64,000 bases of DNA. Origin: Sphingomonadales bacterium (GTDB lineage Bacteria > Pseudomonadota > Alphaproteobacteria > Sphingomonadales > Sphingomonadaceae). Numbering within the stretch: position 1 is the first letter of the stretch; the number at the start of each line of letters is the position of its first letter. The position numbers and the translations under genes were made by a program. The stretch is taken from positions 372,001-436,000 of the forward strand of contig JADKHG010000001.1 of assembly GCA_016721875.1 (NCBI GenBank). Direction: 5' to 3'. The notes below the pieces were generated by a model. The model did no database searches. It worked only from the letters and a program-made list of their open reading frames with translations, and was not told where the DNA came from. Of this stretch, positions 49,576 through 58,161 are shown one piece after another.

Positions 49576-50501
49576 CCCAACAGTCCAAAGCACCAGAGCA
49601 GCACTGATTTCTGCGCATGCAGCCGGTTTTCCGCTTCATCCCAGATCACCGATTGCGGGCCATCAAGCACGCCATCGGTCGCTTCTTCGCCGCGATGCGC
49701 GGGCAAGCAATGGAGGAATTTGGCATTGGGCTTGGCCCCTGCCATCAGCCGCTCATCGACCTGATAGGGCATCATCGCCGCAATCTTGTTGTGCGCATGG
49801 TCCTGCCCCATCGACACCCAGGTGTCGGTGACAACCACATCCGCACCAGCAACAGCCTCGGCGGCGTCGCGGGTGATGGTGATTTTGGCACCGTTCGCCC
49901 GTGCCGCGTCGATAAAAGCGGGATCGCTGTCATAACCCTGCGGCACGCCGATACGGACGTTGAACTTCATCAACCCGGCGGCCTCGACAATCGAGTTGAG
50001 CACATTGTTGCCATCGCCGAGCCACGCGACTTCGAGTCCCGGCAAAGCCTTGCCATGTTCGATCAGCGTCAACAGATCAGCGACAATCTGGCACGGGTGC
50101 GACAAGTCGGTCAGGCCGTTGATCACGGGCACGCTGGCATAAGATGCCAGTTCCTCGATCTTGGCATGATCATCGGTGCGGATCATGATCGCATCGACAT
50201 AGCGCGAGAGCACGCGTGCGGTATCGGCAATGGTTTCGCCACGCCCCAGCTGCATCTGGCCAGAGGCCATGAACATGCTGTCGCCACCCAATTGCTTGAT
50301 CGCCATTTCAAACGAGGCGCGGGTGCGGGTCGAGTTTTTCTCGAAGATCATACCCAGCGTATGACCAGCAAGTGGCACATCGGCATCCGTCTTGCCCTTG
50401 GGCCAGCCAGCGCGCGCAGCCTTACGGTCGATCGCGTCGTTGATCATCGCGGCGATTGCATCCGCGCCCGCGTCCGACAGGTTAAGGAAATGCCCGGTCA
50501 T
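49572..50501 (-). CDS. argF: Ornithine carbamoyltransferase
   Basis: ArgF joins carbamoyl phosphate and ornithine to citrulline. The 309-residue protein has the carbamoyl phosphate loop FEKNSTRTRASFEMA, the HPCQIVADLLTL block and the ornithine motif FLHCLPAHRGEE. The start at 50501 (MTGHFLNL) overlaps the argD stop as ATGA. Confidence 0.96.
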   Translation of the reverse strand: MTGHFLNLSDAGADAIAAMINDAIDRKAARAGWPKGKTDADVPLAGHTLGMIFEKNSTRTRASFEMAIKQLGGDSMFMASGQMQLGRGETIADTARVLSRYVDAIMIRTDDHAKIEELASYASVPVINGLTDLSHPCQIVADLLTLIEHGKALPGLEVAWLGDGNNVLNSIVEAAGLMKFNVRIGVPQGYDSDPAFIDAARANGAKITITRDAAEAVAGADVVVTDTWVSMGQDHAHNKIAAMMPYQVDERLMAGAKPNAKFLHCLPAHRGEEATDGVLDGPQSVIWDEAENRLHAQKSVLLWCFGLLG

Positions 50502-51692
50502 GCGGTTTGAGGCAGCTGATAGTCGCGCGCGCCCGCTGACAACCTCTCGATGCACTCGGCGATATGATCTTCGTTGATCACCAGCGGCGGCAGAACGCGG
50601 AAGACATTCTCGCCTGCAGCGACCGTTAGCAGCCCGTGATTGTCGCGCAAATGCGCCACGAAATCGCGGCTGACAGCGGGTTCCTTCATCTTGATGCCGA
50701 GCATAAGGCCCTTACCGCGGATTTCCTCGAACAGGTCATCATGGTTGGGGATCAGTTGCTCGAATGCGGCGCGCAGGCGGTCGCCCATTGCGGTCACATG
50801 CTCGAGGAAGCCGGGTTCGGTCATCACATCGAGGATCGCCTGACCCGCCGCCATCGCCAGCGGATTGCCGCCATAGGTCGAGCCATGCGTGCCTGCGACC
50901 ATGCCCTTCGCGGCTTCTTCGGTTGCAAGGCAGGCACCCAGCGGGAAGCCGCCACCAATACCTTTGGCCGACGTCAAGATGTCGGGCGTGATGCCATAAT
51001 GTTCATAGGCCCACATCTTACCGGTGCGGCCATAGCCGCACTGGATTTCATCGAGGATGAGGAGCAGGCCATGCTCGTCGCACGCCTTGCGCAGGCCCTG
51101 GATGAATTCGGGTGTGCCAGCGGTCATCCCGCCTTCGCCCTGCACCGTCTCGACAAGGAAACCGGCAGTTTCATCGTCGATCAACGCCAGCGCGCCTTCG
51201 AGATCGTTGAACTTGGCATAGGCAAAGCCCGGCAACAGCGGTTCAAACCCGTCACGCATCTTCGCCTGATCGGTCGCCGAAATCGCGCCCAATGAACGGC
51301 CGTGGAAGGCGTTCTTGAAGGTAATCAACTTATGCCGCCCAGGGTTGCCATTGGCAAAATGATAGCGACGCGCCGTCTTGATCGCGCACTCGATCGCCTC
51401 GACGCCGGAATTGGTGAAGAACACGGTGTCGGCAAAGCAATTGTCGATGATCCGCTGCGCCAGCGCCTCGCCCTGCGGGCTGCCATAGAGGTTGGAAACA
51501 TGCATCAGCGTCGCGGTCTGCTCGCAAATTGCCTTGGTCAGATGCGGATGGCCGTGGCCGAGCGCGTTCACTGCGATACCTGCGGCAAAATCGAGTGCAC
51601 GGCGGCCATCCTCGCCAATCAGATAGCATCCCTCGCCTCGCACCGGCCGGAACCCGCAACGGGGATAGACGGGCATCAGGGGTGATCGACAT
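50498..51692 (-). CDS. argD: Acetylornithine aminotransferase (start frameshifted)
   Basis: ArgD is the PLP aminotransferase of arginine synthesis. The protein is complete from MPVYPRCGFRPVRGEG on: TLMHVSNLYGSPQGEAL, the block LLLILDEIQCGYGRTGKM and the PLP-lysine in DILTSAKGIGGGFPLGAC. The natural start is probably the ATG at 51692 (MSIT), which has AAAGGA in front and is in another frame, separated by a four-G run (51679-51682) where the count seems off by one base. The in-frame ATG at 51676 is the fallback. A terminator upstream excludes starts earlier than about 51720. Confidence 0.92.
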
Positions 51693-51721
51693 GGCGGAAT
51701 CCTTTCCATTGGGCCAAAGGC

Positions 51722-51745
51722 AAAAAAGCGGCCCCGAGGGACCGC
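51722..51745 (-). terminator. Terminator at the end of the osmC transcript
   Basis: On the - strand GCGGTCCC-TC-GGGGCCGC (one G-U pair) is followed by six T. It lies between the osmC stop and argD. Confidence 0.8.
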
Positions 51746-51795
51746 CATTGCTAAAACATGGCTATAAGCCTGCGAATTGGGCTAATCAACCCCGG

Positions 51796-52219
51796 CTATC
51801 CCAGCATCGTAGAGATTTCGATGCGATTGGTCATTGTCCGGTGCACCGGGCATTTCTCCGCAATCTCGATCAGCTTGGCACGTTGTTCGTCATCCAATGG
51901 CCCTTCCAGCCGGACCACGGTCGATCATGTCGACCGGCTTACCGTCATTTTCACCAACGCGTTCCTCTTTGCTATGCTCCAGCGTCACATGCACCTTTTC
52001 GAGCGGCCAGCCCTTTCGCGCAGCATACATTTCGAGTGTGATCGAGGTGCAAGCCCCCAAAGCAGAGAGCAGCAGTTCATAGGGCGTCGGGCCATTATCG
52101 GTGCCGCCCAGTTCAACCGGCTCGCCTGCTGCCCATTCGTGCACGCGCGATTTGATCAGTTGCGCATAAGTGCCCTCGCTGCTTTCGACGGTGGCGCAGG
52201 GGTTGGGATGGTCAGTCAT
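51796..52219 (-). pseudogene. OsmC/Ohr family protein (frameshift)
   Basis: OsmC-type peroxidases reduce organic peroxides with a pair of cysteines. The first Cys lies in LLLSALGACTSITLEMYA and the second in EIAEKCPVHRTMTNR, but the frame changes between them at about 51915 (a CC pair on the + strand). As read the protein stops at 51890; one base less restores the end to TMLG at 51796. Start at 52219; it overlaps the small upstream gene. Confidence 0.85.
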
Positions 52220-52337
52220 CGGTCATGCCTTTCTCGGCCTTGGCCGCATCGATCTTGCGCTTCAGAAAGCCATAAAGCAGCAAATGCGCGCCGACGACCA
52301 GCAGCACGACAATAGCAATGATTTTGGTTGCGCTCAT
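52212..52337 (-). CDS. 41-residue single-span membrane protein
   Basis: Start at 52337 (MSATKIIAIVVLLVVGAHL), one transmembrane helix, then a basic amphipathic tail ending GMTDD. It overlaps the upstream gene by 4 bases (ATGA) and osmC by 8. Such coupling supports translation. No known family; it may help or modulate neighbours. Confidence 0.6.
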   Translation of the reverse strand: MSATKIIAIVVLLVVGAHLLLYGFLKRKIDAAKAEKGMTDD

Positions 52338-52555
52338 TCTCCACAGCCTCCACCAAAGTCGCCGTAAAGTCCATCTCCACCATCAGGCGCACAAGCGGAG
52401 TCTGTGGCCATGTCGGTAAGGTGAGGCCCGTCGCCATCGTTATCCGAATCTGCGTTGCCATTTTTTTCAGCAATCCACAAAGTCAACATGAACGAAATGA
52501 TCGTGAAGCCGATGACAAATGTGCCGGGGTCAATGCTTTTGATAAAATTCAGCAA
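52334..52555 (-). CDS. 73-residue membrane protein with an Asp/Gly-rich tail
   Basis: One N-terminal hydrophobic helix (about residues 10-28) is followed by an acidic, Asp/Gly-rich tail ending in GDFGGGCGE. The start is TTG at 52555, overlapping the preceding stop. Function unknown. Confidence 0.55.
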   Translation of the reverse strand: MLNFIKSIDPGTFVIGFTIISFMLTLWIAEKNGNADSDNDGDGPHLTDMATDSACAPDGGDGLYGDFGGGCGE

Positions 52556-53154
52556 TTTTCATATTTCCAGTTCCTTTTCTTGCCGTCGGCAATCCAAATG
52601 ATCGCCTGCGCGATGCGCTTGTCGCGGGTTTCTTCGCGTTTGGCGTCAGCGATCCATTCAAGATATTCGCGCCTGCACGATGGAGGGAAGCCGTCATAGT
52701 TTGCCTTGGCCGCAGCATTGGCGTTGAGCGCCGTCTGGAATGCAGGGACCATAGCGATTTCGGGCTTTGGATGCTTGCCGCGCCCTTCCAGATGCGGTGG
52801 CTTAACACCATCGTCGATCAGCTGCATCTGCCGAACGACCCAGGCGGTCAACGTCGCTTCGTCCGGCAAGTCATCGATCGACTTCAACCGTCCAACGCTA
52901 CCCATTGCTTCCATCCGATGCGCGGTTTTTCCGGTGACCATTTCACTGTGCAAAAAGCCCAATATCGCATGCCCTTTGAACCCTGCGGTCAGGCACAAAT
53001 TCTTGCCGCGATAGACGAAATGCGGAGCACCCCATTTCAGCGCCTCTTCCGTGTCGGGGCACGCCGCGCGCACGACATGGCGAACCCGTTCAAGGATCGG
53101 CACGGCAAAGGGCTGTGCCTTGGCGATGTAAGCATCGATATCAGCAGCGGGCAT
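52549..53154 (-). CDS. YdeI/OmpD-associated family protein (DUF1801-like N-terminus)
   Basis: The 201-residue protein has a DUF1801-type fold (LERVRHVVRAACPDTEEALK, WGAPHFVYRGK) and a C-terminal OmpD-associated (OmdA) region with REYLEWIADAKREETRDKRI and DGKKRNWKYE. A metal-free small-ligand or protein-binding role is assumed for the family. It opens the coupled chain down to osmC. Confidence 0.8.
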   Translation of the reverse strand: MPAADIDAYIAKAQPFAVPILERVRHVVRAACPDTEEALKWGAPHFVYRGKNLCLTAGFKGHAILGFLHSEMVTGKTAHRMEAMGSVGRLKSIDDLPDEATLTAWVVRQMQLIDDGVKPPHLEGRGKHPKPEIAMVPAFQTALNANAAAKANYDGFPPSCRREYLEWIADAKREETRDKRIAQAIIWIADGKKRNWKYENC

Positions 53155-53166
53155 AGCCGTTCTCCC

Positions 53167-53793
53167 TCAGGCTGGCGGGTTGAAGGGCTGGCAGATGGTT
53201 TGGAACACAGGCAGTGCCTCGCAACCATCCGACAGCGCGGCAAGCGCGGGAATGCGGGCGCGGTCGAGGACACCAGGATGTGCCTCGCTCACAAAACGCA
53301 ATGTACAGGCAGTCGCAATATCGGCATGGCCAAGCGTCTCACCACCCCAATAGCGCGTCGATTGCGCCGCGCGTTCGGCCTCCAGCAGCGCAAGCGTGCC
53401 GCCAATCTGGGTGTGGCAGCGGTCGGTCCAGACATCCGATGACACATCGTGCAGCCTTTGTTCGTAAAACAGGCTGACTGCCTTGTCCGCCAATCCGCAG
53501 GCCAGCGCACAGATGCGCAGCGCGTCGCGGCGGGCTTTGCCAGACGCAGGGATCAACGCCTTCTCCTCCCCCGCCAGTCCGTCAAGATAATCGAGGATCA
53601 GATGGCTTTCGGTCAGTGCGACGCCATCATCGCAGACCAAAGTCGGCACGCGGCGGAGCGGATTGACCGCACCCAACGCCTCGGCATCGCCAAACACCGA
53701 CCAAGGGCGATGCTCATAGTCGAATCCATAAAGCCGCATCGCGATGGCAACGCGGCGGACAAAGGGCGAATCATATTGGCCGATCAGGATCAT
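53167..53793 (-). CDS. Glutathione S-transferase family protein
   Basis: The 208-residue protein has an N-terminal thioredoxin-like domain with the glutathione-site loop (SPFVRRVAIAMRLYG, then RRVPTLVCDDG and TESHLILDYLD) and a helical C-terminal domain. Ser9 may be the catalytic residue. The substrate is unknown. The neighbouring osmC and GFA genes suggest a role in oxidant or aldehyde handling. Confidence 0.85.
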   Translation of the reverse strand: MILIGQYDSPFVRRVAIAMRLYGFDYEHRPWSVFGDAEALGAVNPLRRVPTLVCDDGVALTESHLILDYLDGLAGEEKALIPASGKARRDALRICALACGLADKAVSLFYEQRLHDVSSDVWTDRCHTQIGGTLALLEAERAAQSTRYWGGETLGHADIATACTLRFVSEAHPGVLDRARIPALAALSDGCEALPVFQTICQPFNPPA

Positions 53794-53802
53794 GAAACCA
53801 TC

Positions 53803-54180
53803 CTATTGCAGTTTGGCGCGAGCCGCTTCCCAATTTTGTCCGTCAAACGAGCGGACCTTTGGTGTCAACCCGTGACCTTCATCGAGACAGCGGAAATTCA
53901 CACTCCACGCGTCCGGATGCGACCGCGGCTGGTAATAGGCCTTCATCCCGCAGGTCGTGCAAAACAGATGCTCGGCAGCACCCGTGCCAAAGCGGTAGCT
54001 GGACATTGCTTCGCGCTGGGTAAGCAATTCGAAAGCCGCGTGCGGGACAATCAGGTGGAGATAACCAGTGCGGCTGCACATCGAGCAGTTGCAGTCGAGC
54101 AACTCGATCTTGGGCGATGGCAGCGTGAAGCGGAAGCGGACAGCGCCGCAATGGCATTGGCCAGTGATAGCGTGAACCAT
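53803..54180 (-). CDS. GFA family (glutathione-dependent formaldehyde-activating-like) protein
   Basis: The 125-residue protein binds zinc through GQCHCGAVRF, LDCNCSMCSRTGYLH and LFCTTCGMKAYY, the seven-cysteine pattern of the GFA/CENP-V fold. True glutathione-formaldehyde activity is shown only for some members. It ends 9 bases before the GST gene start on the same strand. Confidence 0.88.
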   Translation of the reverse strand: MVHAITGQCHCGAVRFRFTLPSPKIELLDCNCSMCSRTGYLHLIVPHAAFELLTQREAMSSYRFGTGAAEHLFCTTCGMKAYYQPRSHPDAWSVNFRCLDEGHGLTPKVRSFDGQNWEAARAKLQ

Positions 54181-54428
54181 GAGTCAAACCATAACGCTTT
54201 GCTTGCTGGAAGTCGAACAGGGGGATGGGCGGCAATGAGAGGGAGCGTGGTTCGGGTTTAACATCGTGTCCGTTGGATCAAAGCCCGGGCGGTTGGTGAT
54301 CTGTAAGTTGACAAAGTTGACACCAAGGAGGGAGCATCGTTACGCTGGGAATGGTTTTGCGGGTTTTTGGTAAAATACTGATATAGAAAATTATTATCTG
54401 CTATTTAGTATAGTGCCTCCGGAATTCG
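54181..54428. other. Intergenic region before the orphan membrane gene
   Basis: About 250 bases without a recognised gene. It includes the direct repeat GTTGACAAAGTTGACA near 54306 and an AT-rich section near 54370-54410. Confidence 0.4.
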
Positions 54429-55430
54429 CTAGCGGGAACTACGTAGTATTGATGGCTTACTCGCTTTTTCTTCTGCCGCCGCTGAAGAACGCTCGCGTTT
54501 TGGCAACTCTCCAACCTCAAACCGCGCTGGAAAGATAATGCCGTTTAGCCGTTGTGGAGCGAGAATCTCGACTACTCCCATAGTAGCGCAAGCGCATGAT
54601 AAAAAAGCAAAAACACTTTTGAAAACAAAGTGAGCTGAATGCCATGGCTTCTTGCCAATTTTCGCATTTCTTTTTTTGAAATACTCATATCCCGCGAGTT
54701 GCTCAATCTCCTGCGCTGCGATTGCATGCCATTTGCTCATTCTATGGATGCTAAAGAAGCTTAAAAAGAAAAGTAGCGCTGCAAATAAAAAAACTGTCGC
54801 AAGTAGTGTTGGAGACGTCTTGTCACCGATACCCCTCGTGGCAATTGACGCAAAAAATCCAACCAAAATTGTGGCGCCACTGGCAAAAAAAGTGGGGACG
54901 CTCCAGATTAACCGGTCCAGATTTTGGTAGTGGTCCATCATTGATGATAGTTTGGTGTTGTTATCAACCGGAACGTCCTGACGAAAACTAACAGCAGCTG
55001 CCACTAACGCGTTTTCCGTCAGGCAATTGGTAAGCGAGGTCAAGCTATCGTCTCGATCCCAGTCGCGTTCCACACCGTCGCCAGACTTAATCGTATGGAT
55101 AACCGCGCCAGCAGGAAGATAGACATTGTGAGACTCTCCAGGTTGACTGGAAACTAAACCACCTACAGTAATGACACGAATACGCAGTTGGTCATCGACC
55201 AAATCAGCAAATCCCATCCAACCACTTTCAACGACATAAGTTTCTATCAGTTGTTTGTGCTTATGCGCAATTTGCCATTTGCCGGCCTCCGAAGCAATCG
55301 TCCTAATGTAGCCGCCTTCTTGAGCAAGTAGGCGAAAGCGGGCCTCGCCGTTCGGCATTAATTCGTGGTCAGTGTAAATGCCGTAATTGTCGCGTGCAGA
55401 TCGCGTCGAGATACTTTTTTTTGCTGCCAT
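54429..55430 (-). CDS. Orphan protein with cupin-like N-terminus and two membrane helices
   Basis: A 333-residue, AT-richer gene. Residues about 20-120 look like a cupin barrel (LIETYVVESGWMGFADL, HNVYLPAGAVIHTIKSGD). Two hydrophobic helices follow (about 182-203 and 213-233), then a basic region and perhaps another helix near 268-288. No family is known to me. It is probably acquired, and could sense a sugar or nucleotide through the cupin part, but this is speculation. Confidence 0.6.
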   Translation of the reverse strand: MAAKKSISTRSARDNYGIYTDHELMPNGEARFRLLAQEGGYIRTIASEAGKWQIAHKHKQLIETYVVESGWMGFADLVDDQLRIRVITVGGLVSSQPGESHNVYLPAGAVIHTIKSGDGVERDWDRDDSLTSLTNCLTENALVAAAVSFRQDVPVDNNTKLSSMMDHYQNLDRLIWSVPTFFASGATILVGFFASIATRGIGDKTSPTLLATVFLFAALLFFLSFFSIHRMSKWHAIAAQEIEQLAGYEYFKKRNAKIGKKPWHSAHFVFKSVFAFLSCACATMGVVEILAPQRLNGIIFPARFEVGELPKRERSSAAAEEKASKPSILRSSR

Positions 55431-55493
55431 TCGTTTGCCCCTAAGAACCCTTGTTACAAATCATTTTATGGCGTGCAATCTCCACCTGTCTGC

Positions 55494-57317
55494 CTACTCC
55501 ACCGTCACCGACTTCGCCAAATTCCTAGGCTGGTCTACATCGGTCCCCTTCGCGCAGGCGACATGATAGGCGAGCAACTGCACCGGCACCGCATAAACCA
55601 ACGGCGCGATCAGCGGGTGCACGCTCGGCATTTCAATCGTGGCCAGACAGCCATCTCCAGCCTCCGCAATGCCTTCGGCGTCGGAGATCAGCACCACTTT
55701 GCCGCCACGCGCGCGGACTTCTTGCATGTTGCTGACGGTCTTTTCGAACAGCGGACCTGATGGCGCGAGGACGATTACCGGTACTGCCTCATCAATCAAA
55801 GCAATCGGGCCGTGCTTCATTTCGCCCGAGGCATAGCCTTCGGCATGGATATAGCTGATCTCTTTCAGCTTCAGTGCGCCTTCCAGCGCGAGCGGATAGT
55901 CGGGGCCGCGACCGAGATAGAGCACGTCGCGCGCAGGCGCGATCAGGTGGGCCATGCCCTCAATATCCTTGTCATGCGCGAGCGCGGCGTTGAGCGCGGC
56001 AGGGGCCTCTATCAGGTGACGGACGATTTCGCGTTCTTCCTCCTCGGTCAACTTGCCCTTCACCAGCGCCAGATGCGCGGCGAGCGCAGCGAGCACCGCC
56101 AGCTGGCAGGTGAATGCCTTGGTTGAAGCAACACCGATTTCCGGCCCGGCATGGGTGGGCAGCAGCAGATCGGCCTCACGCGCCATGCTCGATGTCGGCA
56201 CGTTGACAACGACGGCAATCGTCTGGCCATTGTCCTTGCAATGGCGGAGCGCAGCGAGTGTATCCGCCGTCTCGCCCGATTGCGAAATGAAGAGTGCCAG
56301 CCCGCCTTCCTCCAGTACCGGATCGCGGTAGCGGAACTCGCTTGCAACATCGATATCGACGGGAACGCGGGCGAAGGTTTCGAACCAATATTTGGCGACC
56401 ATCCCGGCGTAGAAGCTGGTGCCGCACGCGACGATTGTGATGCGCTTTACCCCAGCCAGATCGAAATCCATCTGCGGCAGGGCCACGGTCTGTTCAAGCG
56501 GACGGATATAGGAAGAAAGCGTCTGCGCGACCACGGTGGGCTGCTCGAAAATCTCTTTCTGCATGTAATGGCGGTAATTGCCCTTTTCGATCGCCGCTGC
56601 CGACACCCCGCTGGTGGTGATTTCGCGTTCGACCGGATTGTTATCCTTGTCAAAAATCTGCGCGCCTTCGCGGGTGACAATCACCCAGTCGCCTTCCTCA
56701 AGATAGGCGATTTTCTGCGTCAGCGGCGCAAGCGCGAGTGCGTCGGAACCCAAATAGGTTTCGCCGTCGCCATAGCCGACGACCAAAGGCGAACCCAGTC
56801 GCGCACCGATCAGGAAATCCGGAAACTGGCGAAACGCAATCGCAAGCGCAAAGGCACCGCGCAATATGGGAAGGACGGCCTTCACCGCTTCGGTTGGTGA
56901 TTGGCCCGCCTCGACTTGCTCCGAGACCAAGTGCGCGACAACCTCTGTATCGGTTTCGCTTTCAAATGTCCGCCCGCGCGCAGTCAATTCATCGCGCAGC
57001 TGTTTGAAATTTTCGATAATGCCATTGTGGACCAACGCGACCTCGCCCGTCGCATGCGGGTGCGCGTTGCTCGTCGTCGGCGCGCCGTGGGTGGCCCAGC
57101 GGGTGTGGGCGATACCGATATTGCCGGGGGCATCGTCGCCCTTCAACACGGTGACCAGATTGGCGAGCTTCCCTTCAGCGCGGCGACGGATCAGCTGGCT
57201 ATTTTGCACGGTGCAGACGCCCGCGCTGTCATAGCCGCGATACTCCATCCGCTTCAGCCCGTCGACCAACCGATCGGAGACGTGGGATTTGCCAACAATT
57301 CCAATAATTCCGCACAT
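55494..57317 (-). CDS. glmS: Glutamine--fructose-6-phosphate aminotransferase (isomerizing)
   Basis: GlmS makes glucosamine-6-phosphate for peptidoglycan and LPS. The 607-residue protein starts MCGIIGIVG (Cys1 is the glutaminase nucleophile after processing) and carries two SIS domains (SQSGETADTLAALR, and a C-terminal DQPRNLAKSVTVE). The ATG immediately follows the vapC stop codon, leaving no room for its own promoter between the two. Confidence 0.97.
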   Translation of the reverse strand: MCGIIGIVGKSHVSDRLVDGLKRMEYRGYDSAGVCTVQNSQLIRRRAEGKLANLVTVLKGDDAPGNIGIAHTRWATHGAPTTSNAHPHATGEVALVHNGIIENFKQLRDELTARGRTFESETDTEVVAHLVSEQVEAGQSPTEAVKAVLPILRGAFALAIAFRQFPDFLIGARLGSPLVVGYGDGETYLGSDALALAPLTQKIAYLEEGDWVIVTREGAQIFDKDNNPVEREITTSGVSAAAIEKGNYRHYMQKEIFEQPTVVAQTLSSYIRPLEQTVALPQMDFDLAGVKRITIVACGTSFYAGMVAKYWFETFARVPVDIDVASEFRYRDPVLEEGGLALFISQSGETADTLAALRHCKDNGQTIAVVVNVPTSSMAREADLLLPTHAGPEIGVASTKAFTCQLAVLAALAAHLALVKGKLTEEEEREIVRHLIEAPAALNAALAHDKDIEGMAHLIAPARDVLYLGRGPDYPLALEGALKLKEISYIHAEGYASGEMKHGPIALIDEAVPVIVLAPSGPLFEKTVSNMQEVRARGGKVVLISDAEGIAEAGDGCLATIEMPSVHPLIAPLVYAVPVQLLAYHVACAKGTDVDQPRNLAKSVTVE

Positions 57318-57701
57318 TTATTTTACTTCCCAATTAGCTTTATAGGGCACCCGGATTCCCGGCATCTCTGCCGGAAAATCCTTAGTATTTCGAGTGACAA
57401 GGATACGTCCCGATACCTGTGCCGACGCAAGAATGATGGCATCAGGAGATTTCAGCGATTTCCGCTGATTCCGCAGAGCGGCTGCACGACGAGCAATTTC
57501 TTCGTCAATCTCGCTCATGGCAAAAAGCCGAAGAAACTCTTCAGTCTCGGTTGCAGCATCGTCGGGAACGCCCGACATCACTTCGATCCATGTCATCCTA
57601 CTGATCCACGCGCGGGTGACGCTGCGCAATTCCGCCCATGCGACAGGCCGGTTGTGCAGCATGTCGATAACAATATTGGTATCGAAAAAGCGCTCGCTCA
57701 C
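57318..57701 (-). CDS. VapC-like PIN domain toxin
   Basis: The 127-residue protein has the PIN acidic residues (FFDTNIVIDML near the start, WIEVMSG, SPDAIILASAQVSG, VTRNTKDF). Toxins of this class cut tRNA or rRNA. It overlaps the antitoxin gene by 4 bases (ATGA). glmS follows directly. Confidence 0.88.
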   Translation of the reverse strand: MSERFFDTNIVIDMLHNRPVAWAELRSVTRAWISRMTWIEVMSGVPDDAATETEEFLRLFAMSEIDEEIARRAAALRNQRKSLKSPDAIILASAQVSGRILVTRNTKDFPAEMPGIRVPYKANWEVK

Positions 57702-57970
57702 GTAGTTTTATACTTCTTCTTTGGCGGAGCGATTTCGCCAGCATCGGGCCATTCACCGCGCAATTCGCGTTCATAGTCCAGGCCATCGACCGTCGAGCCA
57801 TGCCGCTCCCATAACCCGAAATATTTTTCGAACCCTTCTTTGCCACAAACCTCAAGGTAATTGGAAACCGCTTCGCGCAACACCGCCGCACGCGACTTAC
57901 CCTCGCGCTTAGCGATTTCATCGAGCTTGCGAATGTCATCCGCCGGAACATCTACCAGAAATCTGCCCAT
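57698..57970 (-). CDS. Ribbon-helix-helix antitoxin of the VapBC-like pair
   Basis: A 90-residue protein with an N-terminal ribbon-helix-helix (RFLVDVPADDIRKLDEIA, SRAAVLREAVSNYLEV) and a C-terminal tail that should wrap the toxin. It should bind the palindromes upstream of its own start and repress the operon. Confidence 0.85.
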   Translation of the reverse strand: MGRFLVDVPADDIRKLDEIAKREGKSRAAVLREAVSNYLEVCGKEGFEKYFGLWERHGSTVDGLDYERELRGEWPDAGEIAPPKKKYKTT

Positions 57971-58003
57971 AATGATATACTGATATCATATCATGATATC
58001 ATG
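57971..58003. promoter_or_regulatory. Operator palindromes of the toxin-antitoxin operon
   Basis: Directly upstream of the antitoxin ATG lie repeated TGATAT units: TGATATCA (57981-57988) and the perfect palindrome CATGATATCATG (57992-58003), plus a single copy at 57973. This is a typical autoregulatory array for a ribbon-helix-helix antitoxin. Confidence 0.75.
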
Positions 58004-58161
58004 TCAACCGGATTTTGCGCGCATGCAACTCGTCGAGCAGCCTTTTCCGTTCGTCGAGGATATAAGGCGCGCAGATACAAATATGATAGAACGCCGATCA
58101 ACAAAAGTCGCCGTTGCGTCTTTCAAGCACACATCTTATTTGCCGGATCAAGGACATGCCC

